Source: Fennellomyces sp. T-0311 (Eukaryota > Mucoromycota > Mucoromycetes > Mucorales > Lichtheimiaceae). Taken from it: a DNA stretch of 64,000 nt. This document shows, piece by piece, positions 38,352 to 48,563 of the stretch. Below the pieces are notes generated by a model, which was given only the letters and a program-made list of their open reading frames with translations, made no database searches and was not told the origin of the DNA. A program made the position numbers and the translations under genes. The stretch is taken from assembly GCA_025266875.1 (NCBI GenBank), contig JALLLT010000010.1, forward strand, positions 310,001-374,000, read 5' to 3'. The number at the start of each line of letters is the position of its first letter. The stretch's first letter is position 1.

Positions 38352-39900
38352 CTAGTTGTATTGCTCATCTTCGTAATCCGACGGTGGGTCGATTGGAGAA
38401 CTCATTGGACCATCATCGGCCACTATGCTCGCGTGTTTCTTTTCGCCCATTTTCTGTACACTTGGGGTCACCAATGTTTCGAGCGACAACAACTGATGAC
38501 ATCGTCGTACTTTCCGTTCACTCTCTTGATGTGAGTGCTTCATAACTTTAAGGGCTTCTACGCTTTCCATTAACAAACTCTACAATTTCAGATCAGCATA
38601 CGAAAGCGATATTAATTCTGAACTTACGGTGAGCGTCCAGCTGCCCTTCAGGAAGCTGCCCGTTTCCTCTGCTTTCTGGCTGAATTTTTTGGGCGACAGG
38701 ATTCGAATTTCCTTGGTCATTAGAAAAGCGTTTTTTCCGGGCTTCGCATTGACCAGATGCGGATAGCATCTCCTAAAATATTCATATCAACAGCTAATCC
38801 TATAAACCGACTCCAGCAATTGATCCTACGCACCGTGAGCATGAATAAACATAATTTCATTTTAGAAAGCTCGTCATATGTGGCGAATGGGTACTTTTGT
38901 GCAGTTTTTTTCACCATTGCGAGCAAGGCAAACATTGCCTCATGGTGGTCAAAGCTTACTTTTGCCTTATCAGCTTTCATGAAAGCGTTTGACGTTTCAA
39001 GAAGACAAATTTCCATATTGTCGATGTCAGTTACGCGGAGACGCCCATCAGCAAGATATGGTGCCTTCGTGGTGGCAGCGCCTATCGATGTCATTGCATT
39101 TACTTGAGCTTCACCAGGAAAAACGTGACTTTTTGGCCCTTGTCGAGGCGAATGTAGCAACGACACGCTTTCATCATCGACCACAGGATAGCTTCGTTCC
39201 ATGAGGCTTCAGATTCTGCCGCGTCAATTATATGCGAGTACACACACTCAACACTGCAAAATCGGATTCAGTTTAGCAAGTCTAAAATATATGATCCAGT
39301 CCGGCTGCTTACATGGTAGACAGCACATCTTGTGTGAATAATGCCTTGTTGCGAAGGGAACAATCCTGCTGTGTCACGGGCAAGTTGATACAAGTGGCTT
39401 CCATGGCATCGATTTCATCAGGAAGCGCCTCGTAAATATTGGTAATTGCTGCCGGCATAACCTGCTGTTGTATACCTTGATATAATCTCTTGGTATCTGA
39501 TCCCGCTTCTTCACCCCTTGGCCGCACCAAAACACGCTGTATAACTCGGGCCTAACAATCACAAAATAAGGTGACGATTCAGTAACCTATAATTCTTACG
39601 TACTTGTAGATGTTACGTGGGTCGCTGTTTACAAAACCATTTCGATATTCTTGCCAGGACTCCCACAACGAGACCACTACGAAGAGTAATCATGTTAGTA
39701 TTATTGCAGATTTCCTGGAGCTATCAAAGTTCACGCACCCTGCAAAGGTTCCTCTACTTGTTCTTCATACGCTTCCACTTCTGGAAGATCCCAAGGTTCA
39801 GGTTCGGTCTCAACTTGCTCGTCACCTACAGACTTACGCGCTTTATTTGCCGATGATTCATCAGGGTAAGCGCTTGCCGATCGCTAAAGTTCACAATTTC
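38352..39900 (-). pseudogene. Lineage-specific protein family, copy A (broken)
   Basis: On the minus strand, coding segments run from about 39870 down to 38352. In order they show VETEPEPWDLPE, SLWESWQEYRNGFVNSDPRN, VLVRPRGEEAGSDTKRLYQG, YSHIIDAAESEASWNEAI, GRLRVTDIDNMEICLLETS, KVSFDHHEAMFALLAMVKK, FLKGSWTLT and a tail ending PSDYEDEQYN. GT-AG introns separate several of them. The middle resembles proteins I recall as abundant and uncharacterised in Mucorales genomes, with LETS followed later by K-x-SFDHH. The function is unknown. A frame break near 38735-38750 (an A/T-run region) separates the FLMTKEIRI part from the preceding exon, and about 85 bp present in copy B is missing near 39410. 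It is probably a pseudogene. Confidence 0.6.
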
Positions 39901-40651
39901 ATCGATTAACACATATAACGGATTGGCAACATCGAAAGCAAGTCGACTATACTTTTTCACCACGAATCGTGTTTTTCAAGGCGCTATATTGATTACACAG
40001 TACGGTATAATTTGTTAATACGCGATGAAAGCTGATACTTATAAAAAGTGCATTGTTACTTGTTATCATCAATGGCTCTCTGGCCCGAGTTCTCGACCTT
40101 GACATTGGTTACCGTGTTTAATAAGGATTTTGCTTCTTGTTCTGCTCCTGCGAGCAGCTTTTTCTATAGCTTTTTAAATATATAGTGCATCAGTGTTGCA
40201 TCCACAATATGATCATGGCTCATGCATCACTTACCCTAGTTTGCTTATTGACAACGGGTTACATTAATTTTCCGACCTACAGCCATATCCTTGTTCTTGG
40301 CATGCGTACCGCGTAATAACCTTGCATATCCTAGCTGTCGTGGCTGATATGATAATTCAGAGGAACGAGAAATCGGATAAAATTAGGGCATATACCCCTT
40401 GGTGCGAGTCTAAAGTGAGGACTGACACTCCAAAGAAATGAAAGGGCATTGACGCAACATCCGATGAAAGAAGGGCTAGAATATTGTAGTAAGCAGTTGT
40501 CCGAAGAGACCATTATAAATAGAGTACTACCATAGAGTACTGACAGCATCAATCTTATAACAGAGCTCTATTCCAGTCTCAGCGACTTTCGACTGTTATC
40601 AGTTTTGAATTGCCCTACTTTTATCTCATATTTTTTTTACTGGACCCCACC
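39901..40651. other. Intergenic region
   Basis: No gene was recognised in these 750 bases. The flanks of the copy A pseudogene and of the small degenerate gene at 40.65 kb meet here. Confidence 0.4.
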
Positions 40652-41150
40652 ATGTCCAACGAAACAGACGCAAAGCAATCTATCGATGAACCAACTGAGG
40701 ATCAGCCTGTCTCGCAAGAAGAATCCGTGCTCGACATCATGGCGCAAATTGCTCTGCGGCCTCCAAGACAAACAAACTTAGAATTATCCCTCGCAAAGGG
40801 CATATACAGTTAGCAGATATGAATAAACAATCAAACCGTATTGGCATTACTGAACCTTTGAATGTATGGTTTAACTACCGTAATATAAAACACTCTTTTG
40901 AAGTGATGAACCTTGCTCAGGGAAAATTAGCAAACATTGGAAAAAGCCTCTTCAATGAATTCGGCAATGGCTATACTGGCTTGACGCATGAATGGAAGAT
41001 GAGTTGGAAAAAGAACACAAAGAAATTGACTCGCTGGGACATATGACGACCAAGTCACGTTGAACAACATGATTAGGCTCAACTTGGATAAAAGCGCGCA
41101 GGGAGTCACCCATGGCGGACAGCCGAAGGCCGACAGTCAACGCCAAGAAA
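40652..41150 (+). pseudogene. Small degenerate gene of unknown family
   Basis: An ATG at 40652 opens MSNETDAKQSIDEPTEDQPV and continues 54 codons to LAKGIYS and a stop. Downstream pieces in other frames look coding: NLAQGKLANIGKSLFNEFGN, then DSLGHMTTKSR, then NNMIRLNLDKSAQGVTHGGQ. They cannot all be joined by plausible introns. It looks like a short, mostly helical protein broken by frameshifts, but an unusual intron pattern cannot be excluded. No family was recognised. Confidence 0.4.
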
Positions 41151-42234
41151 ATGAGTAATTCAGCTGCGAAACTAGGCTTTGATCCTAAAAACACGTTATA
41201 AGTACTCTAATGATATTATCAAGAAGAGACCTGAAAAGACCACCATTCGCATGGGACACGATAACGAAAAAAAAGACGGATTGACAATTTTTTAGAAAAC
41301 ACATGAAAAAGACATCAGTCTTGCCTGGGAAAAATACAGTGAATAAACATGCTTTTTCAGAAAAGAGCTTAGATTTGACAAAAATAGGCATCAGTCTTCT
41401 CGTTACCATTATAGTTTCGACAATAAAACTTCGCCAGTTCTTCTTTATACACTTTTGTACCCTCTTTATCTCTTTGTTACTTTTTAAAACATTTTCCTCA
41501 TTTTGAATCACGAGTATGAAGGGATCCTTTAGGATAGATAATAGGAGTCGAAGCGGCAGACAAAAAGTTTTAGAAAATCCTAACGAAGTTTACAGGTACT
41601 TATTGTGTTCTTCGAGAACTACAAGCACTTTTCAAGTCAGATAGTAAAAAAACGCTGTTGTGAAAGGAATTGTTTGTATAAAAAAGGGTTTTGTGTGAAA
41701 CAGGGTCCACAAATAGGTTGAAATAAGAGAAATAGAAAGGGTGAGTTAACCAAATACAGATGTAAGCTCCTGTCTTGGGCTTCTGAAAGGTATGATCAAA
41801 ATAATTGAGGTGAGGTTAACTGGTTTATTTCATTGATAATTCGGGGGTATTTATAGGCTTCTTTTCTCTGGGTTCTGAATATACGACTGCGATAATAACA
41901 AGTTGTGTCGGAGGCACGTTGTTGATGTGAAAGGGTGTCTCGAGATGATCCGAGTGTAAGATGATGTGCAAAATGCACAAGTATAATAGAATAGTGGGTG
42001 TTGACCGTGGGTTCCGTGTAAAGAAGTAGATTGAGATGTGCAAAATGCACCTAACAATAGGGTAGACAGCAGACACAATGGGGACGTGCTTGCCGTATAT
42101 GGAATATGGTGATGCCAAAAGAGAAACCAAACGGCAGAGGAAATTTGTTACAACGTCATACTCGAGCAAAGAATTAACCAATACTGACATGTTAAGACAC
42201 GATACAACCAATGTCAATTTTTTATAAAGCTGAA
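41151..42234. other. Intergenic region
   Basis: No gene is supported. A 130-codon minus frame (41825-42217) has no domain and contains two copies of the string TGTGCAAAATGCAC (about 41967 and 42036). Confidence 0.4.
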
Positions 42235-42395
42235 CAATTGAAACCCGTTTTTTGCACAGGCGGTTTTTTCAAAATTCTTGTGCAAAAAGCGGGGGGGGGG
42301 TGCAAATTAAGGGGTCGATTTGGCTGTAATCCTGAACGGTTTTGGCGAGAATTATGTGCAAATACTGAGAGTGTGCAAAAAAAGGGGTTCCACTG
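42235..42395. mobile_element. 161-bp pogo/Tc1-type MITE
   Basis: The right end reads, inverted, CAGTGGAACCCC followed by T7 and GCACA. The left end reads CAATTGAAACCCG followed by T6 and GCACA, giving about 20 matches in 24. The right end is followed by TA, the expected target dinucleotide; the left TA is not evident. TGCACA/TGTGCA motifs recur about five times inside, and a G10 run sits at 42290-42299. There is no coding capacity, so it would depend on a transposase elsewhere. CAGT termini and size fit pogo/Tigger-derived MITEs. Confidence 0.6.
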
Positions 42396-42775
42396 TAGTA
42401 TTTATTCCCATTCTGCTTTATCATTTTCCCATTTCTATTGTTTTCTGAATAACTCCCTTTCTCATGACTACTCCCTTTCCCCTTATGCCGCATAGGGTTT
42501 TCATTTCCTTGTTCAGCCGGATCAGACGAGAGCGGAAAGCTGTGATCAGCGCGCGTTAATTTACGTCGTCAAAAAAGACTTTTATTTCATACTGTAGTAT
42601 TTACAAGGTCAGATGCGTGTCTAGGGGATTGTTGTCAAGAAATTATTTGCTTCGCTGCTTTAGCGGAAATAAAAGGAATTGCGGATAGCTATCTTTTATA
42701 GATCTACGAACACTCGGTCCAACCGGTAATTCTAGTCCTTAATGTCCATGCTAAATGTGAATGAAGAATATATAT
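42396..42775. other. Spacer between MITE and LTR element
   Basis: No gene was found. The sequence ends in an AT dinucleotide run, ATATATAT (42768-42775), which is also the sequence on the far side of the LTR element. Confidence 0.5.
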
Positions 42776-43646
42776 TGTTGCGCCGCTTTTTGAACGGCAT
42801 GGGAAAATAGCCCTCTCGACTTTCTTTGCTTCCCCTTTTTAAAAGTCATCAAATATATACATATAACAATCAGTACAAAAAGATTCATATATATTGTTAC
42901 GAACAATAAATAGCAATACTTAAGGCAGTGGATATTCTAGTATACACATTGACAAGACTTCAACGATTGACCAAAAAGGGTTAATACCAAAGCCAGAGTC
43001 TACTTAGAACCATCCTTCCAAATTTGTATTTAGTTTGTAAAAATAAACACCGCCCCGTTGAGCGGAACAGATCACAGTGCACCATTACAACACACCGTCC
43101 ATGGTAACGTGATGCCATTAAAAATTACGCGACCTCTCCACCGGTAACCTCGCAATATAGACAACAACAATGCCTTTAATCAGGTAACGAAAAGACATAC
43201 AAATCCACTCTGCAATGTACTCTGTTACGATGCATAATTAGAAATCACATTAGTTAGATCATATAAATAGTCAAATTCTGATTCTTCAATAAAGACAAGT
43301 TCTCTTTCTCTTTCACTTTTGACAATTAGTTTCAATTGTTTATTTTTCTGGTGTTCCGATCACCGAACTATCCTTTTTAAGACTCTTATATCCTACCGAG
43401 ACTCATAAGCTTGTTCTGAGGAACTGCTGTTCTCAACTTTTAGGACTAAGATTAACATCGCAGTTGGCATTACATAAGCCCAATCGAGAACTCCTGCGTG
43501 ATATATTAACTACCCTATAGAACGAACTAACCCTTTTCTTTTATATTTTAAATTTTCTTTTTACATTTCAGTAGCAATTTCCCCATAAATCTTTGTCGCA
43601 GTAACAACAGTTTGTGGTAGCTTCATAACACGAATCCACCACAACA
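42776..43646 (+). repeat. 5' LTR (871 bp)
   Basis: It begins TGTTG and ends CAACA, the usual short inverted termini. It carries a TATA-like TATAAAT at 43262-43268 and an AATAAA at 43288-43293. It reads as identical to the 3' LTR. Confidence 0.95.
43262..43293 (+). promoter_or_regulatory. LTR TATA box and polyadenylation signal
   Basis: TATAAAT (43262-43268) is followed 20 bp later by AATAAA (43288-43293). In an LTR this pair would set the start of the genomic RNA in the 5' copy and its 3' end in the 3' copy (same motifs at 52043 and 52069). Confidence 0.6.
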
Positions 43647-43670
43647 TTTGGTGCTCACTACAGGGGATCG
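43647..43670 (+). other. Candidate primer-binding site
   Basis: The sequence directly after the 5' LTR begins TT then TGGTGCTCACTACAGGG. A PBS normally starts with TGG, complementary to the CCA end of a tRNA. The matching tRNA was not identified, and it does not look like initiator-Met. Confidence 0.4.
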
Positions 43671-43758
43671 TCAAGAAAAGTCCCTCAACATTCCGTTACA
43701 TAAGCGGCAAAGACGCATTCTAGAAAAACAACAGCAAATCAACAAACCGAAAATCAAA

Positions 43759-46700
43759 ATGACCAGTGAATCTTCCACTAAGGGCAACAATTTTACCACA
43801 GGTCAACCTGTGTTGGTCAGCACCAATAACACCTGCTTCAAACCTAAGCTTATTGAATTCTGTGGTTATGAAGGAGAAGATTTCCGTCATTTTAAAGACA
43901 CGTTAGATTCATACTTTTCCATCACAAACACGAACGATGAAAGCCGTAAGGCTGATATATTAATGGCGCAACTGCGAAAAAATGCGCGACTTTTCTTGTT
44001 TAATAGAACGAAGAATGACCATGCTCTTAAAGCTAGTTATTCTACTTTGATCAAATTACTCGAAACCGAGTATCTCACCGAAGACATCATTGAGCAATAT
44101 AAAGATATGTTCTTCCGTCTTAAACAAGGCGAAAATGAATCTCCACGTACCTTCCTTGCACGAATTTACCAAGGAGCCGATTTAGCTGATTTCACCGGAA
44201 AAGAAGGTGAATATTTGATCCAGATGCAGTTTAAGAATGGACTTTTGCCAGAAGTCATTAAGCATTGCCAAACCCAGAACGCAATTACCTTCGACCAATA
44301 TAAATCATGTGCCAACGGATATTGGAGAGGCAATCGCGGAACTGTGTTGTATCCGCAAGACAATCCTTTCATTCCCGCTAAAGAAGAAGAACGAATTCCT
44401 CCTGCCTGGTATAACCAATCTACTCCGTCTAAAGAGGCTCTTGAGCAAGCAAGACTACAAGCTCTTCGTATACCTGCTCGTCCTTCCGCACCTTCCCAAT
44501 CAGGTTTCGAATCACCATCCATAGCAGCCTTATCCCAACAACTACAAAATCTTGAGTTATTCAGACATGAATTAGCTGCAATTGAGGAGCTAATTGCGCC
44601 TCAACGAAAAAATTCTGACCTGGAATCCATCATCCGTAAAGTAGTTCAGGAAGAAAATCAAAAAGCTCGAGAATTCCGTAATAGAAACCAAAATAACAAC
44701 CAACGCCGTTTCAACAACAGACCGCCTTACAACCATTATAACGGAGAACCAAGAGGCAACGATGATCAACAAGGACAACCTCCATCTAACAACAATAGAA
44801 ATGATGAGCCTCCAGCGCAAAATAACCCTCCACGCTTCCAGAACAATTATCAAAACAATTACCAGAATAATCAGCCTTTGAATCGCCCAAATAGCCAACG
44901 CTCGAACTACCCGAATAATGTTAATAGAGGACCCCCTCCAGCTCGGAACAATGCGCCATCAGGAACTTTGGCCGCGCTAGTTGAAGAAAATGAGTTCGTG
45001 GTTCCTTCAGAAGTCGAACGTTATGATGTTATAGACGAACCTGTCAGCGAAAACGAAAAAAGCGAATATGACAATGACGAGGACGATTTTAACGACTACG
45101 AGAACGATTTTGACAACGAATTTGACGAAGAATATTATCAGAACGAAAACGAGGAACTCTTCCCAACTCGTGAATTACGTCCACGTAATGAGTCGGGCAG
45201 GGTACAAAAAGTTGATGGGAAAAAGAGAGTGAGTTTTCCAGACTTGCCATTGCGACGAAAAAAGAAAAATCGAGCAGTTCAGCCAAACACTGAAAACAGG
45301 GAACCCCTTATAGACTTAACGAATGATCCAGACCATCACCATGGTAACACAGACGCAGATCCTGCAAACATGAGCGTAGACACGGAAGAAGTACAAAATC
45401 TTCCACTTCCACCTCCTCCTCCTTCGCCGACTTTTGGACAAACCAGTTTTACGCGCGAGCGGACTCCTACTTCGCAGCCTGCCCTAGCAAAAGCACCTAT
45501 TGGTAAACAATGGACCCAATTCCGTAACCAGTTTGAAAAAATGAATTTAGATTCCTCCTCAGAAGAAAATTTGATACAGCAACCGACAACCTCTTTGAAA
45601 ATAACGAATAATACCAAAATACCACCAACAAAAAATAGGAAAGTCCCTTCAAGGAAAAATGAGAACCCACAGCAGACCAAACTGAAGAAAACAAAAATGA
45701 CACCCAAGCAAAATATTGACAAATCTAAACGTAAAGGCCGATTAAGTAACGCTCCAGTAAAACGAACTCCTACGAAACCTCCATATGATATTGCAAGGGA
45801 TACTCTCAATCAACCCGCTGATATCACCATCGGGCAACTTATCCAATTAGTGCCATCCTTGAGACGCCAGCTTATAGCTGCCTGTAGAAAAAAAACCCGT
45901 ACAGTTGCAGTATTGGATGAGACTGATGATGGCAACGCCTCATCTCATACCACCGCATTATACTCCATCTTTCATATCTATTCCATTCCAGTAAAGACAC
46001 TGATTGATAGCGGTGCCTCTAAGACTTGTATGTCAAAGAAACTCGCTAAACGCCTCAACCTGCGTACTACTAACCGCTCCACTTCAGTTTTCTTATTGGG
46101 TAATGGAGATCGCCAACGATCTCTTGGCTTGATTCCTAATGTTCCATTAAAACCTAATGGAAGAAACCCCATCCCTATTACCGTAGAAGTACTCCCTGAT
46201 TGTCCCGTAGATTTAATCGTAGGGAATAATTGGTTATCTCGAGCCCGTGCAAGAATTGATTATCAATCAAACAAATTGTGGATCAACAAAGGAATACCTT
46301 CATCAATCCCTATAACCTGCGAACGCTACATACGTACGCAGAATTTTGAGCATCCCACAACGGATAACCTCGAATATAGCAGTGACCCGGATACATCCGA
46401 CTACTCATCAGAGGACAGTGATTTTGTCAAAATAAACAAGGAGCCAGATCCAGATAATGACAATGCTTTCGCCAGCTCTTACTCATCTTCTTCATCCCCT
46501 CTGGATGAAATGTTGACAGCCGAATATTGGCTAGGAGAAGAATTATTTTCTTTATCACAAGATGTTCCTATGGAAACTGAATTAGATCAAGATCGGATCA
46601 AAGTGACACTCACAGAAGAAATTTCCCTGGAACCTGATACCTTTTACACATATGACATGCCTTTACCCCACCGTCTACATAACACCTATTACTTTGAAAA

Positions 46701-48366
46701 TGCAGAATCTTTAGGGCACGGTATTGACATTTATAGTGGAATTCTATTCGAAAACGAAAAATCATACAAGGTCACCATATTAAATATGGCCGATAAATCG
46801 TGCCTTTTGTCATCAGGAACCCAATTAGGTAAATTATTACCTGTCACTTCAGATTGCCAAGGTTATCATGTACCAAACCTTGAGGAAATTCAACTGAAGC
46901 ATAAAATTTCCCATATGCAACAACCTCCTCTCACCAAAGAACAAAAAGATATGCTGAATATAGGAGAAGTAGATCAGCAAACCCATCAAGAATTTATAGC
47001 ACTAGTTACCCAGTATCAGGACATTTTTAACTGGACAGGTGATAAAATAGGCAGATGTAACCGTCTAGAATATGATCTTGAAGTAGAAGAAGGTACTACA
47101 CCTATCAGATCTACACCTTATCGAATGGCGCCAATTGAAAAACAACACTTGAAAATAGAACTCGATCGATTATGCAAATTAGGAATAATTAAACCCTCTA
47201 GTACCCCTTGGGCTTCCCCTGTCCTAATGGTCAAGAAGAAAGATAAAAAGAGTTATCGTTTAGTAGTGGACTACAGAAAACTTAATAGCCGATTAAGAAA
47301 GGATGCCTATCCAATAGGAAGAATCGATGATATCCTGGATGCCCTAGGCAGTGCTACGATCTTTAGTACATGCGATGTTTCAGCAGCATTTTGGCAAATA
47401 GCATTAACGGAACGATCCAAACCACTTACTGGATTTGTAACCCCCTTTGGAACCTTTACTCAAGAAACAGCAACAATGGGATTATCAGTATCTCCAGCCC
47501 TGTATAGTAGAGCAGCGGAAATATGCTATAGATCTCTTCTATCAGCAGGAGTAATTCAAAACTTCTTGGATGATTCAATTACTTGCAGCAATTCAGTAAA
47601 GACACATCTACATGATCTCGCTAAACTTTTTGCCTGCACACGATTTTCAGGACTAGTACTTAGTCCAAGTAAATGTCATTTCTTTAAAAGAAAACTTAGA
47701 TTTCTTGGCTATGTAATCAGTGACCAAGGAATACACACTGACCCAGAAAAAGTAGAAAAGGTAGCGAAGTTACCAATCCCAAAAACAGTAAAACAAGTCC
47801 GAAGCTTCATTGGAATGGCTTCATATTACCGAAGATTCATCAAGAATTTTGCAGCAATTGCTAGACCGCTACACAACCAAATGAAGACCAAGAATCGACC
47901 TCCATGGGGAGAAAAAGAAACTACAGCGTTTGAGACCTTGAAAAAGTGTCTCTGTAGTAGTCCTATCCTTATTCGTCCTGATTTTGAAAAGAAATTTGAA
48001 ATTACCATTGATGCCTCAAAACAAGGTCTAGGGTGCGTATTATCACAAAGAGACGCGAACAACCGCGAACAAGTCGTATTATACCAAAGCCGAGGATTAA
48101 AAGGCGCGGAAGCCTCATATGGAAGCACAAAGCTTGAAATGTTAGGCCTAGTATGGGCAGTAAAGACTCTTCGACCTTACCTCCTATCCAACACTTTTAC
48201 CGTTTACACCGATCATGCCAGCATTAAAGGATTACTCAATACACCAAGACCCGAAGGGATCTACGCACGATGGATATCCCTTTTATCCGAATATTCGTTT
48301 GATGTAAAACACAAAGCTGGTAAGTCAAACACCAACGCTGATTTCCTCTCTAGACTTGGATATTAG
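43759..48366 (+). CDS. Gag-protease-RT-RNase H polyprotein, 1535 aa
   Basis: One continuous frame encodes the retrotransposon structural and replication proteins. The Gag part begins PKLIEFCGYEGEDFRHF and contains FFRLKQGENESPRTFLARIY, typical of Ty3/Gypsy capsids. It is followed by an Asn/Gln/Arg/Pro-rich segment instead of a CCHC zinc knuckle, then acidic and basic low-complexity stretches. Protease has the active site LIDSGASKTCMS (Asp codon at 46006). RT shows YRLVVDYRKLNSRL, CDVSAAFWQI, MGLSVSPALYS and the catalytic FLDDS (about 47563-47577). RNase H has ITIDASKQGLGCVLSQ, KLEMLGLVWAV and VYTDHASIKGLL. The frame is open from a TTG at 43648, immediately after the LTR, but the first ATG is at 43759. 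The ORF stops after the RNase H tether (NADFLSRLGY), before any integrase. Confidence 0.92.
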   Translation: MTSESSTKGNNFTTGQPVLVSTNNTCFKPKLIEFCGYEGEDFRHFKDTLDSYFSITNTNDESRKADILMAQLRKNARLFLFNRTKNDHALKASYSTLIKLLETEYLTEDIIEQYKDMFFRLKQGENESPRTFLARIYQGADLADFTGKEGEYLIQMQFKNGLLPEVIKHCQTQNAITFDQYKSCANGYWRGNRGTVLYPQDNPFIPAKEEERIPPAWYNQSTPSKEALEQARLQALRIPARPSAPSQSGFESPSIAALSQQLQNLELFRHELAAIEELIAPQRKNSDLESIIRKVVQEENQKAREFRNRNQNNNQRRFNNRPPYNHYNGEPRGNDDQQGQPPSNNNRNDEPPAQNNPPRFQNNYQNNYQNNQPLNRPNSQRSNYPNNVNRGPPPARNNAPSGTLAALVEENEFVVPSEVERYDVIDEPVSENEKSEYDNDEDDFNDYENDFDNEFDEEYYQNENEELFPTRELRPRNESGRVQKVDGKKRVSFPDLPLRRKKKNRAVQPNTENREPLIDLTNDPDHHHGNTDADPANMSVDTEEVQNLPLPPPPPSPTFGQTSFTRERTPTSQPALAKAPIGKQWTQFRNQFEKMNLDSSSEENLIQQPTTSLKITNNTKIPPTKNRKVPSRKNENPQQTKLKKTKMTPKQNIDKSKRKGRLSNAPVKRTPTKPPYDIARDTLNQPADITIGQLIQLVPSLRRQLIAACRKKTRTVAVLDETDDGNASSHTTALYSIFHIYSIPVKTLIDSGASKTCMSKKLAKRLNLRTTNRSTSVFLLGNGDRQRSLGLIPNVPLKPNGRNPIPITVEVLPDCPVDLIVGNNWLSRARARIDYQSNKLWINKGIPSSIPITCERYIRTQNFEHPTTDNLEYSSDPDTSDYSSEDSDFVKINKEPDPDNDNAFASSYSSSSSPLDEMLTAEYWLGEELFSLSQDVPMETELDQDRIKVTLTEEISLEPDTFYTYDMPLPHRLHNTYYFENAESLGHGIDIYSGILFENEKSYKVTILNMADKSCLLSSGTQLGKLLPVTSDCQGYHVPNLEEIQLKHKISHMQQPPLTKEQKDMLNIGEVDQQTHQEFIALVTQYQDIFNWTGDKIGRCNRLEYDLEVEEGTTPIRSTPYRMAPIEKQHLKIELDRLCKLGIIKPSSTPWASPVLMVKKKDKKSYRLVVDYRKLNSRLRKDAYPIGRIDDILDALGSATIFSTCDVSAAFWQIALTERSKPLTGFVTPFGTFTQETATMGLSVSPALYSRAAEICYRSLLSAGVIQNFLDDSITCSNSVKTHLHDLAKLFACTRFSGLVLSPSKCHFFKRKLRFLGYVISDQGIHTDPEKVEKVAKLPIPKTVKQVRSFIGMASYYRRFIKNFAAIARPLHNQMKTKNRPPWGEKETTAFETLKKCLCSSPILIRPDFEKKFEITIDASKQGLGCVLSQRDANNREQVVLYQSRGLKGAEASYGSTKLEMLGLVWAVKTLRPYLLSNTFTVYTDHASIKGLLNTPRPEGIYARWISLLSEYSFDVKHKAGKSNTNADFLSRLGY

Positions 48367-48563
48367 AGAAAAACAAGACCGTTTAGTATAAAGATTTCAA
48401 CTAGAAATTTAATCCTCGATAATTACCTCGTATCGCCATTACTTAAACTCATCTGTATACTTTTTTTTCAAATTTTACTCATATAACACCAAAGCATACA
48501 TACCACCTCTATATTAAATTATTCTCTGCATCGAAATTCCATCAGCAAACATTAGTCAAAACA
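48367..48563 (+). other. Gap between RNase H stop and integrase start
   Basis: These 197 bases are AT-rich and have stops in all three frames. A TATAAAG at 48390 and a TTCCATCAG acceptor-like site near 48540 are the only hints of how the integrase might be expressed (internal promoter or splicing). Neither is conclusive. Confidence 0.4.

Noticed and set aside
41825..42217. 130-codon minus frame near the MITE
   Set aside because: No domain and it lies in repeat-like sequence; probably fortuitous.
43648..43758. Upstream extension of the Gag-Pol frame to a TTG directly after the 5' LTR
   Set aside because: It contains no ATG and overlaps the primer-binding site position; the first ATG is at 43759.
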